DNA of 64,000 nucleotides from Siphonodentalium dalli (GCA_032622095.1 CP136063.1:212369982-212433981), one strand, 5' to 3'; positions 35,851-47,460 are shown, counted from the stretch's first letter. Notes: generated by a model from the letters alone, not told the origin. Made by a program: numbers and translations.

Positions 35851-36830
35851 GTAACAAAAAAGGGCGCATTTGTAACCGGTTTAGTGGTCGCAGCTAACGT
35901 ACGAGCAAACGTACAGTCGACTTTGAACAAAATCGAATTGGAAAAAAAATGCACGACGTATTTGTAACCCAGTAACTGGTTACAATTGCGTCGTATTATT
36001 TTTCTGCACCAAAATCTGCCATATATGACCAGAACAGACGAAAACTTCCTGTAGGCTGACACTGCATATTGCCTAAGTTTAGGTCCATCTTTAATGTCAT
36101 GTCCGCGAGTCTCATTGTCCCATTCAACATTGTCCACTGCATTAACGTCCATGAAAAGTGAGAAGTTATTGAATTGAGCGTATATATGACTTCACGCTTT
36201 TGCAATCAGTTTATAACACCATAAAAATAAAGCCCTTTTGTTACACAAGAAGCCATTTCATAAAAAATCTATGTTTGCTCATATGTGAGAGCATCTAAAG
36301 AATCTACATCTAAACGATCATCAGAAGTTGTAGTAGGGCGCGAAGCGCCCAGGATGGTCGAAAAGATCGAGAGATCTTCTCCTTCACCCTCAATTTGTTG
36401 TTTTGATGTGATCTTGCATAGCAAAAGCCCACCAAAAGTCTAACATGTCCGACCGTGGCAAATTGTTGATTGGATAGAGCCCACGAGCTTTAATAAGGGG
36501 TGGGGGGTACCCGATGTGTCCCTGCTGAGGTTGATGATGAAGTTGATGATGAAGCTGAGCGAGCCTGTACTGGAGTGGTGTGCTGAAACGGAGAACGGGG
36601 CCCCCGTTAAAAGCATGTATTAGTTTTATTAGTTAGTTAAAAGTATGTATATGTATAAACGCAAGCAGGAAAACAATTGCTATGCAGATTGGGCCGCCAA
36701 TTGCACTGAGAGAGTTTGCATTAGCTATGGCATGTTGTTGCATTTTTTTCCAACCCGCCCTACCTCCCCATGGCACGGGCGTAGGTGAAAGCATATTTTG
36801 ACAAATTTTATATACAATGTTATTTAGACT
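35851..36830. other. No recognisable gene
   Basis: Contains GGGCGCGAAGCGCCC near 36338 and a GATGATGAAGTT repeat near 36530. No coding similarity. Confidence 0.35.
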
Positions 36831-37419
36831 TTAAAGGGGTACTGTACGCCATTTTCATTAAATTTCCGGTTAAAACAACGATCTAATATCGATAATATAT
36901 AGAAACATAAGTAATTTGAGTAAGATGTATTCTGTAAACGCTCAGGTTAATAGGCTATCTTAAAATTTAATAATTTAAAAGTTAATAATTTGATATAAAT
37001 TGAATTTATGACTGGAGCCATAAAATGGCGTCAATTAAATTACGAATTTCCGTAATCGAATAAAGTTATTGAGGGATACTGGATTGTTAAACCGATCGCA
37101 CACACGATCGCTTAAAATATTATGATGATACGGGGAGAACACTCAAGCCACTCACTGACTAGCGACGATACAATAACTTAAATGATTATATGGGACTAGT
37201 ATGCATATAATATAACTTCTATTTGATTCATTTGGTTGAAAACTGTACAAAAATGACTCGACAACGACTATTTGTATTTTTGCATTCCGGTAAATTTGTC
37301 ATCCGTAACACTACTTCGTACTCAACAGACTTTCAAATAATGAAAAAATTGTTACCTTATTCTCCGACTCGGAGACTATAAAAACCAACAATAACATTTG
37401 GCGTTCAGTACCCCTTTAA
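36831..37419. mobile_element. TTAA MITE 'AGGGGTACTGTAC', copy 2
   Basis: 589 bp, TTAA at 36831-36834 and 37416-37419. Ends are AGGGGTACTGTACGCC and GGCGTTCAGTACCCCT. Colinear and very similar to 32473-33072 throughout, same orientation. No coding frame. Confidence 0.85.
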
Positions 37420-38693
37420 TAGCTGAAATAAATCTGAACGACAATGAACTAGAGAGGATATACATCTATATATATGAATAATATACAGTCAATATATTTG
37501 TTTGGTTTATATGAATTTTTTTTTATTTTTTTTTTTTTAGTAAAATGATGTATGTACATATTGGATAATTACAATGTGTTCTTGATACGCCGTCCCTCGC
37601 CTCCTGAAGAAAACGTAGAGCAGTAAGCGGGCCGTACATATGTAGGTATATGTCCGGCCTGAACTCGACGAGAGCTTGAATGACCGCTTGTGGGTCTGAA
37701 ATTCCTTGCACCCCCACCCCAAGCTAAGTGCTAGGTCGGTTTTTATGCCGGGTTCCGCTCGGTAGGTGTTGTCAGGTGAGTGGAATGTGTTAGACACGAG
37801 CGCAAGTTTCTGAAAAGTAATTGTTGTATTATTAGACAGATTTTTGGCGAATTGTGCCGAATGTATAGTCGCGTTTTGGTCGATGTTTCGGAATGTCCAA
37901 GTTTGTTAGTACCTAAACGATCATTAACCGACGTCTGATAATATAGCTAATCGAACACATCCGTAATCTCGTCCTTCTCGTCAACTCTCGCGAATAACGT
38001 TAAGTCGTCTTGTGCTAAGCCGATTAATTTCCTTTGTTTAACATAAATTGTCGTTCAGTCCGCGGTCGACACGAAAAATGCTTGTAGCCATATTTTTAGC
38101 CACCAGCATATTTATTTTAACCACTTCGTATTTTTTTTTCGCAAGTTGCTAAAATGGCTAACGGCAGGGCGAACACTGCCTATAGGCAACATGGTTACTA
38201 AGCACCACAAGCCATCTCAATCTCTCTCGCTACATGTCCATTACTAAAATGGCTTCCGATGAGAACGGAGTGTGTGTCAAGTTCGCTTTTAAATGTGTTT
38301 TAAAACGCCATGTAACACGATAAGAGAGCTTCTTTCCGAGATTCATGATTTTTAAGATGCCTAGGTGTATGTATGCATCTTGTAAATGTGACTGTCGTTA
38401 GATACAAACAAAAATAGAACCAGATTTGAAGAAAAAAAACCAAGAGTGATTATGGGCCATTTCCGATAACGAAGAAAGATCGATGTTTACGTTGAATCAA
38501 ACTGTGTACTAGAACAGAAGCCATTATATCTTAAATATCGAATAGACTATCTAATATCGAAGCAATGCTAATAGCTCCCAACTTGATTAAATAAGCCAAC
38601 CGGATGTGGACATTAATCTATAATCACTCTTTTGTCGAACAGTATCACCCCAGACATCAAAAGGTGTCAGAAATAAATATAACGATATATATA
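37420..38693. other. No recognisable gene; poly-T tract
   Basis: T-rich tract at about 37517-37540. Overlapping minus-strand frames at 37523-37797 show no domain. Confidence 0.35.
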
Positions 38694-38852
38694 GGTTATC
38701 ACCACCATGTGTGTTTCTGAGATCCGTATTCAAGTCGAGCTGCCTTCTCTGGGCAGTCTATCGACGAGTCCGTAGGACGAGTCGATAGACAGCCCAGAGA
38801 AGGCAGCGAGACTTGAATACGGATCTCGGAAACACACAGGGTGATGATAACC
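38694..38852. repeat. Near-perfect foldback, 159 bp
   Basis: Ends are GGTTATCACCACC and GTGATGATAACC. Arms of about 75 bp include GAGATCCGTATTCAAGTC and CTGCCTTCTCTGGGC with their complements. The centre is GACGAGTCCGTAGGACGAGTC. Only a few mismatches, so it is recent or structurally maintained. Confidence 0.85.
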
Positions 38853-40787
38853 AATTTATCTTACAATTCGTCCCATAAAAATGCAATAAAACTCAATTTA
38901 AAACAGGAACTATTTTATTACGCGCAACACACAACGTACACAATATTCTCAGCACGCGACGTTGTGATAAGTCAAATTATGAGAAATTCACGTCACTATT
39001 CAAATTCACTTTGCTGGAATCCGATTCAATGAAGAGGCGACGATATTTTCGTTTCATATGTTCGACATAATTGTCACTTTTAACAGGATAATTGTATTAT
39101 TTTATGGTGCAATCTCCTTGGATAGTGATAGTGTTGGCGCGAGGCATTGCCGGAGATGACTGTCCATTCAGAGTTTTGGTGAATTTTGAACTTTCCGACA
39201 CTTCGACAATCGAGTTCTGACTCGCACTAAAATAACCCATTAAACTTCATTTAGAGGAAATGCACTAAATCACGGACTTTTCGTAAGTATTGTGTTTTAT
39301 ATCCTTAACATAAGATAAAATTAATTTGATTTTCCATTCTGTATTTTATCGAATAAAAAATGCGTTCAGTAGCTTTTGATCAAGACCGTACTGAATTACG
39401 GGGAATTCCCTACTTCGCTAAAATAGAAATTGTCAAAATAGTCCGTATTCGTGCGCGCTGTTAACAATGTGTAAACTTCGTTACTTTTTTTTTACTTTAC
39501 ATTTTTGGGTGGTTATTTTGAGCTTTTTGGGCCCTGTCTCCACATTTTGTCAACTTTATTGAACTAATTATTGATTATTTTACATTCGTAGCACACGAGT
39601 ATATTATTTTACGACTTTTAGTTGGTTATTTAGACGTTTTGTTTTGAAAACAAGCCAGTTGTCGAAACGCACGTGCACCAGCTGTTGCCATCGAATATAT
39701 CCTTGTTGCCATCCAGGATACAAGATCGGAAACCGCCTAGGCGTTTTCGCGTGTATTTGATGAAATATAGCTATATTGTAAGATAAAATCCCGTATACCG
39801 AGCGTCCTGCATGAAGGGTGAAGGGAACTGCACAATGCGTTCCGACCATCCTACCCGGCCTGCGGCCGGAAACTACACAACAACAACAAGTCCTGCATGA
39901 GCCCCGTTAACATTAGAGGTGTCGACATCTTGGCGACCGGATGCAATATATCAAATAGTGGGCTTTTTAAATTCCACATCTTATTTGGCCGTCAATAAAG
40001 TACATGAAAGAAAACGCCCACTATCATGGAGTCAGTTATCATGTGGCAACAATGGCACAAAGTGAACTCGTTCGGTGAAGGTTGCGTGTATACACCACGA
40101 AGCACGTTCAATGTAAGAAATTTCGTGTCATTCTCTTGGAAAGCATTAATTGTGTTGATTCCCATTTACGTGTACATTGTCGCAACACTGTGGAGGAAGA
40201 TTTAGATTCTCAAATTGATTCAGTAAAACGTTCGCAGAAGATCCCACAGATTAGTGTGAATGGCAGACATTTGGCAATGATACCACGGTGTTATAACAGC
40301 TCCGTGTACATATATAACGAATAACACTTTACATAAAGAATACACGCGCTGCAATTAATATTCACAACATATCATCGATCGGGACTACAATTTCGAACTA
40401 AACCACTCGGGGATAATTGTTTAAATATCATTCGTCAACCAGACATGTTCCCCGTGCACATTTCAGCACCAGTTGTGGGGCTATTCGGTCCCTTCAAGAA
40501 CGTACGACCAAAAAGCGCCTGTCTTAGACGACGTAAGTTTTTTTATTCCACCTTTTGCTTCCATGTCACATGACATGACGTAAACCTACGCTATACTTCT
40601 TAGACTAGTAATGCAGCATGGTGACGGTGTATTCACATTCACATGGTTTGCATTGATCCGCTCCACGCACATATTTATTAGGTTGTAACTGGTCCCAATT
40701 CATTGCTCTCCCAATACTTTCAGGCAAAATATTAACCCCGCGATTTCACTATGGTACACTACGAATAGGTCCATTTGTAGCTTCCTG
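38853..40787. other. No recognisable gene over 1.9 kb
   Basis: Open frames at 38841-39032, 39604-39849 and 40082-40324 have no recognisable domain. A short CCGGCCTGCGGCCGG stem lies near 39857. Confidence 0.35.
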
Positions 40788-41309
40788 CACTCTTAGAACA
40801 AATGTGTATAAATACTACACAAAATGTGTTACATTTGATCTTAAACAAAATTGTGTAGAAATGAAACTTGACATATAATTATTAAATATGTCGGTGGAAT
40901 ATCATCAACGTTGAATATGATTGAATATGTGAGTGTATCATAGTTATTAGATGAAATATGTTCTATTGGAGACAAAAAACTCGTAAGGCTACCACAGAAC
41001 AAACAATTGGCAGCAGCTTTAAATTTTGTTATACACTATGTTTGTGTAAAAACTGAACAACACATAATTGTGTAGCACAAAGTTTTAAAGCAGCTGGCAA
41101 TTTTTTATTATGGCAGCTTTTACGAGGTTTATGTCTCAAATAGAAAATATCTCATATATTAAATATAATATACTCACATATTCACTCATATTCAATGTTG
41201 AGAAAATTCCACCGACACATTTATGTCATGTTGCATTTCTACACAATTTTGTTTAAGATCAAATGTAACACATATTGTGTATTATTTATACACATTTGTT
41301 TTAAGAGTG
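40788..41309. mobile_element. Palindromic MITE with CACTCTTA ends
   Basis: About 522 bp. CACTCTTAGAACAAATGTG and its near-complement CACATTTGTTTTAAGAGTG terminate a palindrome with arms of about 240 bp (ATTTGATCTTAAACAAAATT, TCGGTGGAAT and complements). No coding frame. The target duplication is unclear. Confidence 0.78.
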
Positions 41310-41571
41310 TGCAAGTGAAAGGCAATTAATATTCACACTTTCAAAACATCACAGCATTAATTACCTCTATATACCTCTATATACATCCATGGAATAAACC
41401 CGGCTGGTTAATATCACCACAGGTGTTTAACCCTTTCTATAATATAAATGGATTCTCCATCAGTTAAAATATGTACATGGTCTATTATTAATTTGGAGGG
41501 ATGTACGGGTAATATAAGCAGACGACAGATATATAAAAGTACAGAAAGAGTCCTATTTATTGAGGAAAATT

Positions 41572-41623
41572 AATGTTTAGATAATAAGTTCAACAAACGA
41601 ACTTATTATCTATCTAAACATTT
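41572..41623. repeat. Small hairpin
   Basis: AATGTTTAGATAATAAGTTC pairs with GAACTTATTATC...TAAACATT. The right arm has a 4-base GATA-type insertion and the loop is 7 bases. Confidence 0.75.
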
Positions 41624-41945
41624 CTTTTGTGATAACTACCTTCAATGGTGCATTAGTATAGAACGTGTAAATGAAAACTGAACATTCCAAACACACAATG
41701 GACCATATATTTATACGTAAATATAGAACAGATTATAACATGAACGTCTGTAAAACAGCGATCACCATACTTGGCACAACAGATTGACTTCTTATTTTCA
41801 TTATCAATAACTCTCCAATAATGAAATGTCGAATATCAAAACCTTTGTTATGTAAACATTACCGTTACAGTGAAATTGCCGATAAAATTCCAATTAGTCT
41901 TATACGATACAATAGTTTAATCAAAATTTACAATAAACATTGGTA

Positions 41946-44043
41946 AATCTCAATTTCAAACAGTCAATTTGAAGGAAAAAAAATCATTATTCCTTATAAC
42001 CAATGTATGCTGTAGTATTATAACAACACGTGTTTATCCTCACAATATATATGAGAGATATGTTCGAATTATGAAAACAAAGTAGTTTTTAAAAATAAAA
42101 ACAATTTTTTTTTTCATGTACGTCGATAGTCAGTTTAACCGGAAATCTGTTTTTAAAATACACTGCGTTATCTAGACTATGAACTCAACTGGGGTATGCG
42201 CTCAGCCTACCATCTGAAATCATGATTGTCTGCGAGAAAATAAATAAACATTTTTCATTGCATATTTAACTTTTTGGCAGCCATTTGGAGAACTATATTT
42301 TTTCTAGGAAAAATCACCACAAAACTACATAATGTCTGAAAAGATGAATCAGTAATGAGTATTTATGTCTGTCAGATTATTTAAAACGTGTTGAATAATA
42401 TTTCTGTTGTTTTATGGTTTTTTTTTGGGTCCTTTACCCGATAAAAATAGCCCTGCTAATGGCTGCCAAACCCTAAAATATGCATTTAAAAATGTTCTAT
42501 TTGTTTTCTCGTAGACAGTCTTCATTTCAGATTGTAGACTGAGCGCATACCCTATAGTTGGGTTCATAGTCTAGATAATACAGTGCGTGTTTTTTGTATT
42601 ATTATTATTTCCTGTCAAACTGACTATCGACCTACAGGAAAAAATGGTTGTTTTTATTTTTAAAAACTACTTTGTTTTCATAATTCGAACATATCTCTTA
42701 TATTGTGAAGGTAAACTCGTGTTGTAACGGTGTCAGACCGATTCTCCGAAGACCTATTACTACGAAGGCCCACAACTCCGAAGACCCGATTCTCCGACAG
42801 CCCACAACTCCGAAGACCCGATTCTCCGACGGCCCATAACTCCGAAGATCCGATTCTCCGAAAGCCCATAACTCCGAAGGGCCGATTCTCTGAAGACCTA
42901 TAACTCCGAAGACCTATAACTCCGAAGGGCCGATTCTCCGAAGACCTATAACTCCGAAGGTCCGATTCTCCGAAGATTTTGTTTTATCGGGGTATTATCG
43001 TTTACTAAATAGTGTACAGTCCAGTGGCGAAGCCAAGGGGTCCCAAAATTCCTACTGCCCTCGTTAAACCTCTACTTGCTATTTCAGACAATATGGGCCC
43101 CTACCAAAACATGTCCAATGTCATGTAAACGTCCGGAAATCGTTCATGGGGCATCAAAATATTCAAACCTTTCCTACTGCCCCCACCTAAATGGGAATCC
43201 TGGCCCGCCACTAACTATACACCAGATACTATATAACGTTACGTTGGCCCATGATATGCCAGAGTAAAATGTACAGGGGCGAGAAAAAAGGGCGAGTTCT
43301 GCCCATTTGGCCCCCGTTCGCCCCTGTGCATGTTAGGCTACTCTGACATTCTTGCAGCTTTTCGTTATAATATACCCGGTGCACACCAGAAAACTGTTGC
43401 GGAGCCAGGGTTCCCATTTAGGTGTGCACATTAATTAGCATATGTGGGGGATATGTGGGGGATATATCATGCATATGATATGCCGAAAGCATATCACGAA
43501 GGCCTGATTTGGGGAGCGCATGCATGGGAGGGGTCGCCCCCAATCGTTGGTCCGGGAGCTCCCCTGGGCAGGAACACTGTGAATATTTGAATGCCTAGGA
43601 GGGATTTCCTGACGTTTACATGACATTTGACATGTTTTTTGTGGGCGGTCTTCCCTAGGGCCCCATTGACTCCGCCACTGGACTGTACACTATTTAATAA
43701 GCGATAAAACATTATCTTCGGAGAATCGGACCTTCGGAGAATCGGCCCTTCGGAGAATCGGACCTTCGGAGTTATAGACCTTCGGAGTTATGGGCGTTCG
43801 GAGTTATAGGCATTCGGAGTTATGGGCTTTCGGAGTTATGGGTTTTCGGAGAATCGAGACTTCGGAGTTGTGGGATTTCGGAGAATCGGGGCGTCGGAGA
43901 ATCGGACCTTCGGAGAATCGGAACTTCGGAGTTATGGGTCTTCGGAAAATCGCTACGTAACCTGTTGTTATATTACTATAGCATACATTGTTTATAAAGG
44001 ATACTTATTTTTCCCTTCAAATTGATTGTTTGAAATTGAGATT
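41946..44043. mobile_element. Long palindromic element, interrupted by a second foldback
   Basis: AATCTCAATTTCAAACAGTC at the left pairs with GATTGTTTGAAATTGAGATT at the right. Without the 42729-43962 insertion it would be about 0.86 kb with arms near 400 bp, including GAGAGATATGTTCGAATTAT, CTGACTATCGAC and GGCAGCCATTTGG boxes and complements. The right arm is split after TGTTGTAAC (42728) and continues at TGTTGTTATATTACTA (43963), mirroring the unbroken left arm at about 42008-42026. Confidence 0.8.
42729..43962 (+). mobile_element. Array-armed foldback element, copy 2
   Basis: About 1.23 kb, inverted relative to 14760-15980. Ends are GGTGTCAGACCG and CGCTACGTAACC. The arms are 16-bp arrays (42738-42976 and 43716-43948) with the same two unit types and nearly the same order as copy 1. 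The interior carries the same nested inverted repeats. TGTTGTAA before and TGTTGTTA after are a probable 8-bp target duplication (one mismatch, or 9 bp with two). The 72-aa frame at 43494-43712 also exists in copy 1 but has no recognisable similarity. Confidence 0.82.
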
Positions 44044-44072
44044 ATTTGAAAATTCACGAATAGGGCGCCTCC

Positions 44073-44537
44073 TTAAAGGTACTAAATCCGATCAGACGCT
44101 CCTAAATTACTATTTCTTTGGCTTCGGGGGTAAAAATATTTGATTCGAGTCGAGGAACCCACCCATCAAAGCTCAGAGTGATCAGATATCGATTTTTGAA
44201 GTTTGTTTCTTCTCGAGATGTGTAATAATATGTGGCCCAGTAACACGTGGTCAAACGGAGGGTCTCGGACAAAATTGCGGATGAAGATGGATTAACTCTA
44301 AAATCAGGTGGTAATACTGTCAAATTTCGTGATACTTTAGTGATAATACGGCCATATTTTGTTGAACAAAATATTTGACAATTAACAAGTTTTGGGAAAT
44401 TTGATACCATATTTGACGGTTGGTTAGCATTATTTTGTTGCAATAAATCGATTCTGACAACTAAGCGTATTTTGAAGAAATGTTGTTGTTCTATCTTCAT
44501 GGTATGGGGAATGTCTGATCATATTGAGTACCTTTAA
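44073..44537. mobile_element. TTAA MITE 'AGGTACT', copy 1
   Basis: 465 bp with TTAA at 44073-44076 and 44534-44537. The inverted ends are AGGTACTAAATCCGATCAGAC and GTCTGATCATATTGAGTACCT, with a few mismatches. The 132-aa minus frame at 44102-44500 is a translation of the element and shows no domain. A decayed sister copy lies at 47020-47460, in the same orientation. Confidence 0.82.
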
Positions 44538-44953
44538 CATAGCATGGTTTCAACATATATGAATAATGAACACAGTTGGTCTATTTCTCTCTGTTATCCT
44601 TAGTGGTGCTGTTTTTTTTACAGACTTTTATATTTGTTTACACGTTTGGGAGTGCCTTAACAATGAACGGTGATATCAATTGTTTATGAGACTAATATAT
44701 TCATACCCAACAATTGATGCAGATCGCAGATCGATTCTTGTCAATAGTTTTGTTTAACTGTTCATACATGTCATGCATGGCAGTCTGAAGCCAGACTGGG
44801 CCATTTGCACAATACATTATGTCACCACAAAACCATCCATGCATGCTTCTGTGAATGCCGATACAAAAATCACTACAGGGTACATATATACATGTAGCTC
44901 ACGACAAGGGACGTGACTCTGGCTTTTGGGCCTACGTGGAGGGGGGTGTCCAC
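44538..44953. other. No recognisable gene
   Basis: Nothing identified. Confidence 0.35.
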
Positions 44954-45171
44954 CTTGGGAATTACAACTGCACGCCTTGCACCAGACCAAACTACCATGC
45001 TCGCGAAATTCTATTTGCACACCCCTTTAGGTTGAAAATTTTAAAATGGCATACCTCCAACTTGGGAATTACAACTGCACGCCTTGCACCAGACCAAACT
45101 ACCATGCTCGCGAAATTCTATTTGCACACCCATTTAGGTTGAAAATTTTAAAATGGTATACCTCCAACTTG

Positions 45172-45202
<31 letters not shown>
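44954..45202 (+). repeat. 107-bp tandem duplication ending in a poly-C tract
   Basis: CTTGGGAATTACAACTGCAC starts units at 44954 and 45061; a third start (CTTGA) at 45168 runs into about 31 C residues (45172-45202). The two full units are almost identical. Frames here (44855-45234) are repeat translations. Confidence 0.92.
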
Positions 45203-45912
45203 TGTATTCGGTTTCCAACGGATGGCTATTTTAGACCGAAATTTTCACCAAAAGCACAAATATATGGGGCTGTTGGTCTAAAAACATATTCCCCACTAAT
45301 ATAATACTGGTTGAAAATTCAAATGAGAACAATTTCTATCTACATGATTGTGCATGATGAAAAATTTCCAATTAATGTGTCAGGCATGAAATTTCCAACT
45401 GTTGAACGTTTTGAAGAAAGTTGTGGGGAGAGACACCCACAACAACCTCTTCCCCTTCCCTGTCGCCACGTCCCTGTTCACGACCCTGCACATGTATTGA
45501 ATGCATTTGCTTCCTATGGAATATTGTTGATGCCACACGGGTGCGCTGTAATCGGCAAATGCGAAACAAATGTCCATTTCGTATTTGCAAATCCCAACCC
45601 GAAACAAACGAAGCAATCAGGAAATAGGAATTATCTTAAGTATATATCTAGTCCGTGGGCCAAATCTCAGAAAGCCTCAATTTAGATGTTGGCTTCATCC
45701 CCTCCCTCCAACAAAGGTTTCTATACACAAAATTAAAGGTCATTATATGACGCGTCCGATTGTCTTTGCTGCCCGCTTCATTATGTATCCCAATATAGAT
45801 TTTTCAGGGAAGACAACGCTTACCCCTAAAATAAAATAACATTTGACCAATTTATAAGCCAGTTCGAAAAATATTGTGAAATTGCGAAAAAAAAATACTT
45901 GGATTTTGAAAA
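45203..45912. other. Unassigned upstream region of the integrase gene
   Basis: A 124-aa open frame (45311-45685, +) and overlapping frames on both strands have no recognisable domain. I cannot tell whether any part is a 5' untranslated exon of the gene at 45985. Confidence 0.35.
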
Positions 45913-45978
45913 TAATTGCCATTTTAACTTTTTTCTCGAAATTTTAACTTTTTTCTCGAAATTTTAACTTTTTTCTCG
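45913..45978 (+). repeat. 19-bp tandem repeat, three copies, just upstream of the integrase ATG
   Basis: ATTTTAACTTTTTTCTCGA repeats three times with almost no variation and ends about 6-10 bp before the putative start codon at 45985. Confidence 0.85.
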
Positions 45979-45984
45979 ATATAT

Positions 45985-46854
45985 ATGGGGTTCAAGTACA
46001 GTTCACATCATACTCTAAAAGTGTCAGCGAAAGCGAGGGAGGAACTTGTCAGATTTTACTTCACTCTTGGTTTGAGTTTCGGTGAGATTGCCGTCACCCT
46101 TGCGCATAGACATGCAATCGTTGTAAGCGAGCGGCATTTGAAAAGGATAACTAAGCGGATGCGATTATATCGGCGAAAATACGGATCGGACATTCTCAAC
46201 GTTGCCACATACATCCAGAGGCAAATCGACCTATCAGGGCAGATGCATGGATATCGATGGATGCACTTGAAGTGTGTTCAAATGGGATATGTCGTGTCTC
46301 AGGAAACTCTGAGGATTCTGCTAAATCTGATTGACCCAGAAGGCACTAAACTACGAAAACGTAATCGACTCAGGAGAAGACAGTATAGGTGAAAAGGACC
46401 GAACTACACGTGGCACATTGATGGGTACGACAAGCTCAAACCATACGGCATATGTATCCATGGTTGCATTGATGGGTTTTCTCGTAACCTGATTTGGCTC
46501 GAAGCGTACACCACCAATAACGATCCTAAAGTGATTGCCGGCTACTACACGAACGCAGTCAAATGCCGCCGTGGAGTTCCACTTTGTGTTCGGGCGGATC
46601 GGGGAACAGAAAATGGTCATATAGAACAGATACAAATATTCCTGAAGAACGGAGATCAGACAGAGAATGCGAGAGATTTCATATACGGAAAAAGTACCAC
46701 AAATCAGAGTATAGAGTCATTTTGGTCTATTCTCCGCAGACAGAATGCCCAATACTGGATAAACCTTTTCGAAAAGTTGAAAGAAGATGGAGATTATGAT
46801 GGTGAATTTGTCGATAGAAACCTTGTACAGTTTTGCCTCCTAAAGCTGATACAG
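45985..46854 (+). CDS. DDE integrase-core protein, exon 1 (one in-frame TGA)
   Basis: 290 codons. Residues about 10-60 (AREELVRFYFTLGLSFGEI then RHLKRITKRM) look like a helix-turn-helix DNA-binding region. The integrase core follows, with catalytic D in WHIDGYDKLKPYG (46420), D in VRADRGTEN (46597) and E in NQSIESFW (46714), spaced D-58-D-38-E. WHxDGYDKLKP and HGCIDGFSR are hallmarks of the eukaryotic 'integrase core domain-containing' family found in invertebrates and fish, related to rve/IS3-type transposases. A TGA at 46390-46392 follows RRRQYR and precedes KGPNYTWHID; the frame is otherwise open to the GTAAGT donor at 46855, phase 0. This is a pseudogene with one nonsense change, a sequencing error, or recoding. 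Start chosen as the first ATG of the frame. Confidence 0.85.
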
Positions 46855-47019
46855 GTAAGTGGCATAATTAATTATTAATTATAGACCATAGAACTTACTA
46901 TGCCCAATCTCCACGAATTTCATTGTTATTCTTTGTGGATAACATATATACGATGGGATCCCTTTCTGCCGTCGCACCATACATTGGCATTGAAAGAAGC
47001 ATGGCATATGTCGGCTTTA

Positions 47020-47460
47020 TTTGAAGATGCTCTATCCGATTAAACGCCCCTGTATTGCTATTTCTTCGACTTCGGGGGTAAAATATATTAGATTCGAGTC
47101 GAGGAACCCACCCTTCAAATTTCGGAGTGATCAGATATCGATGTTTGAAATCTGTTATTTCTGGCTAATCTGCTCGAGATGCGTACTTAAAATCGTTATT
47201 GGCGATCTAGCAATACATAAGATAGATAACTCTTTATAAAATCAAGTGTCATTCTGTTAATATTTTGACAAATTTCGTCGAACAATATGTTCATAAACAA
47301 CACGTTTTGGAAACTTATAAACCTTAGTTGATTGCGGATAGCATTATCTTGTTGTAAATAACCGAATTTGATAAGTAAAGCCTCTTTTGAAGAAATGTTG
47401 TTGTTGGAATCTAATGATACGAGAACCGCCTGATCGGGTTGACTACCTTTGATTTACCAA
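47020..47460. mobile_element. TTAA MITE 'AGGTACT', decayed copy 2
   Basis: Colinear with 44073-44537: GACTTCGGGGGTAAA, TTCGAGTCGAGGAACCCACC, GTGATCAGATATCGAT and AAGAAATGTTGTTGTT occur in the same order. Ends are degraded (ATCCGATTAAACGCCC and GTTGACTACCTTTGA). Lies in the integrase intron. Confidence 0.72.

Noticed and set aside
35703-36152. 149-aa minus-strand protein
   Set aside because: Largely a translation of the GTAACCGTAACC palindrome; no domain.
44102-44500. 132-aa minus-strand protein
   Set aside because: Lies wholly inside a TTAA MITE with clear termini; a repeat translation.
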